Assembly (NCBI RefSeq): GCF_001882345.1
Contig: NZ_MINL01000001.1
Coordinates: forward strand, 2,007,705 to 2,071,704
Source of the DNA: Halomonas sp. QHL1
GTDB taxonomy: Bacteria; Pseudomonadota; Gammaproteobacteria; Pseudomonadales; Halomonadaceae
DNA: 64,000 bases
Reading direction: 5' to 3'
The translations under genes were made by a program, and so were the position numbers. Shown here piece by piece: positions 63,178 through 64,000 of this stretch. Numbering within the stretch: the first letter of the stretch is position 1; each line of letters starts with the position of its first letter. The notes beneath the pieces were generated by a model. The model worked only from the letters and a program-made list of their open reading frames with translations. It ran no database searches and was not told the origin of the DNA.

Positions 63178-63819
63178 ATGACCATTGCTGTGATCGACTA
63201 TGGAATGGGCAATCTTCATTCTGTCGCCAAAGCGCTGGAGCATGTGACCCATGAGAATGTCGTCATTACCCGCGACCCGCGCCGCATCCTTGGCGCAACG
63301 CGTTTAGTGCTACCTGGCCAAGGGGCCATTCGTGACTGCGTTGGCGAACTTGAACGCACCGAGTTACGCGGGCTGGTGGACGATATTTTAACCCGCCAGG
63401 CTAAGCCGTTACTGGGAATCTGCGTCGGTCAACAGATGTTGCTGGAGCGCAGCGAAGAGAACGGCGGCGTGGAGTGTCTGGGTTTCTTTAAAGGCAGCGT
63501 AGATCGCTTTCCTGGTGATATGCGCGACGACCACGAGCAGCGCTTGAAAGTACCGCATATGGGCTGGAACGTGGTCGAGCAGCACCATGAACACCCACTC
63601 TGGGCAGGCATCGATAATCGTGAACACTTCTACTTCGTGCATAGCTACTTCGTCAATGCCGCGGAAGATGCCCAGGTGTTTGGTACGACCCAATACGGCA
63701 AGGTGAGCGCACATGTTGCCATTGGCCGAGACTCGACCTTTGCGGTGCAGTTTCATCCGGAAAAAAGCTCCCGTGCAGGCCTTCGCCTGCTTGAAAACTT
63801 TGTCACCTGGACGCCCTGA
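63178..63819 (+). CDS. hisH: Imidazole glycerol phosphate synthase, glutaminase subunit
   Basis: HisH hydrolyses glutamine and sends ammonia to HisF to form imidazoleglycerol phosphate. The class I glutaminase triad is seen: Cys in [13 protein letters not shown], and His and Glu in [11 protein letters not shown]. The start [20 protein letters not shown] is typical. A good ribosome-binding site (AAGGAG) lies before the ATG. Confidence 0.97.
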   Translation: MTIAVIDYGMGNLHSVAKALEHVTHENVVITRDPRRILGATRLVLPGQGAIRDCVGELERTELRGLVDDILTRQAKPLLGICVGQQMLLERSEENGGVECLGFFKGSVDRFPGDMRDDHEQRLKVPHMGWNVVEQHHEHPLWAGIDNREHFYFVHSYFVNAAEDAQVFGTTQYGKVSAHVAIGRDSTFAVQFHPEKSSRAGLRLLENFVTWTP

Positions 63820-63830
63820 GAGGATTTTGT

Positions 63831-64000
63831 ATGTTGGTAATTCCCGCTATTGATCTCAAAGATGGCCAGTGTGTCCGGTTGAAGCAGGGCCGCATGGAAG
63901 ACGCGACCTCCTACGGCGATGACCCGGTGGCCATGGCGGCACGCTGGGTGGAGGCAGGCGCCCGCCGCCTGCACTTAGTCGATTTAAACGGCGCCTTTGA
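63831..64000 (+). CDS. hisA: Phosphoribosylformimino-5-aminoimidazole carboxamide ribotide isomerase, 5' end
   Basis: The frame reads [20 protein letters not shown], the conserved HisA start with the catalytic Asp, and continues [16 protein letters not shown] to the window edge. The first 56 codons are present of about 245. AGAGGA precedes the ATG, 11 bases after hisH. Confidence 0.95.
   Translation, partial: MLVIPAIDLKDGQCVRLKQGRMEDATSYGDDPVAMAARWVEAGARRLHLVDLNGAF

Overview
The window is a stretch of GC-rich gammaproteobacterial chromosome that looks like Halomonas or a close relative (Halomonadaceae). The reasons are ectoine hydroxylase (ectD), a BCCT osmolyte carrier, a TRAP uptake system, the Pseudomonas-like FabY synthase, and the Pseudomonas-like order yggX-mutY-asmA-his. 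No rRNA, CRISPR array, transposase, integrase or phage gene was seen. The organism assignment is inferred from gene content, not from a marker comparison.

Layout. 1-12 kb: the 5' part of metE with divergent metR, an RstAB-like two-component pair, small membrane proteins, a UMF1-type MFS carrier, an operon of two related periplasmic binding proteins followed by a membrane diguanylate cyclase, and a BCCT carrier. 12-20 kb: mostly minus strand, with an AEC carrier, glnE, dgkA, dacB (PBP4), an EmrE-like SMR pump and a TrmB-like methyltransferase. 20-29 kb: mostly plus strand, with fabY, coaD, a YfhL ferredoxin, a MATE pump, an AtoE-like carrier, a hotdog thioesterase, a protein resembling a voltage-sensor domain without a pore, and a MocR/LysE divergent pair. 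29-38 kb: an I78 inhibitor-like lipoprotein, entericidin, a HIT protein, a metal-efflux-like cluster (two related lipoproteins, DUF1007, NicO), glycerate kinase, dps, pepD and tmcA.

39-54 kb: a 2-oxoacid-type DctPQM TRAP system, a ferric-iron ABC transporter whose three genes lie in an unusual orientation, polA, thrB (Pseudomonas type), speA, a fumarylacetoacetase-family enzyme and ectD. 54.1-56.7 kb is clearly AT-richer and carries a divergent Crp/Fnr regulator and a manganese catalase, which suggests later acquisition. 57-64 kb: a META lipoprotein, a three-tRNA operon (Phe, Gln, Thr) with its own promoter and terminator, a tRNA-Thr remnant, yggX, mutY, asmA, a PanM-like acetyltransferase, and hisB-hisH-hisA running off the end.

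The genes combine core metabolism (Met, Thr, His, CoA, fatty acids, polyamines, N control) with envelope transport and with stress handling (osmolytes, peroxide, iron). The observations most worth a second look are the binding-protein/diguanylate-cyclase operon, the pore-less voltage-sensor-like protein, the DUF1007-NicO-lipoprotein cluster, several palindromic candidate operators, and the tRNA-Thr remnant. All functional names rest on reading motifs by eye; no database search was run.
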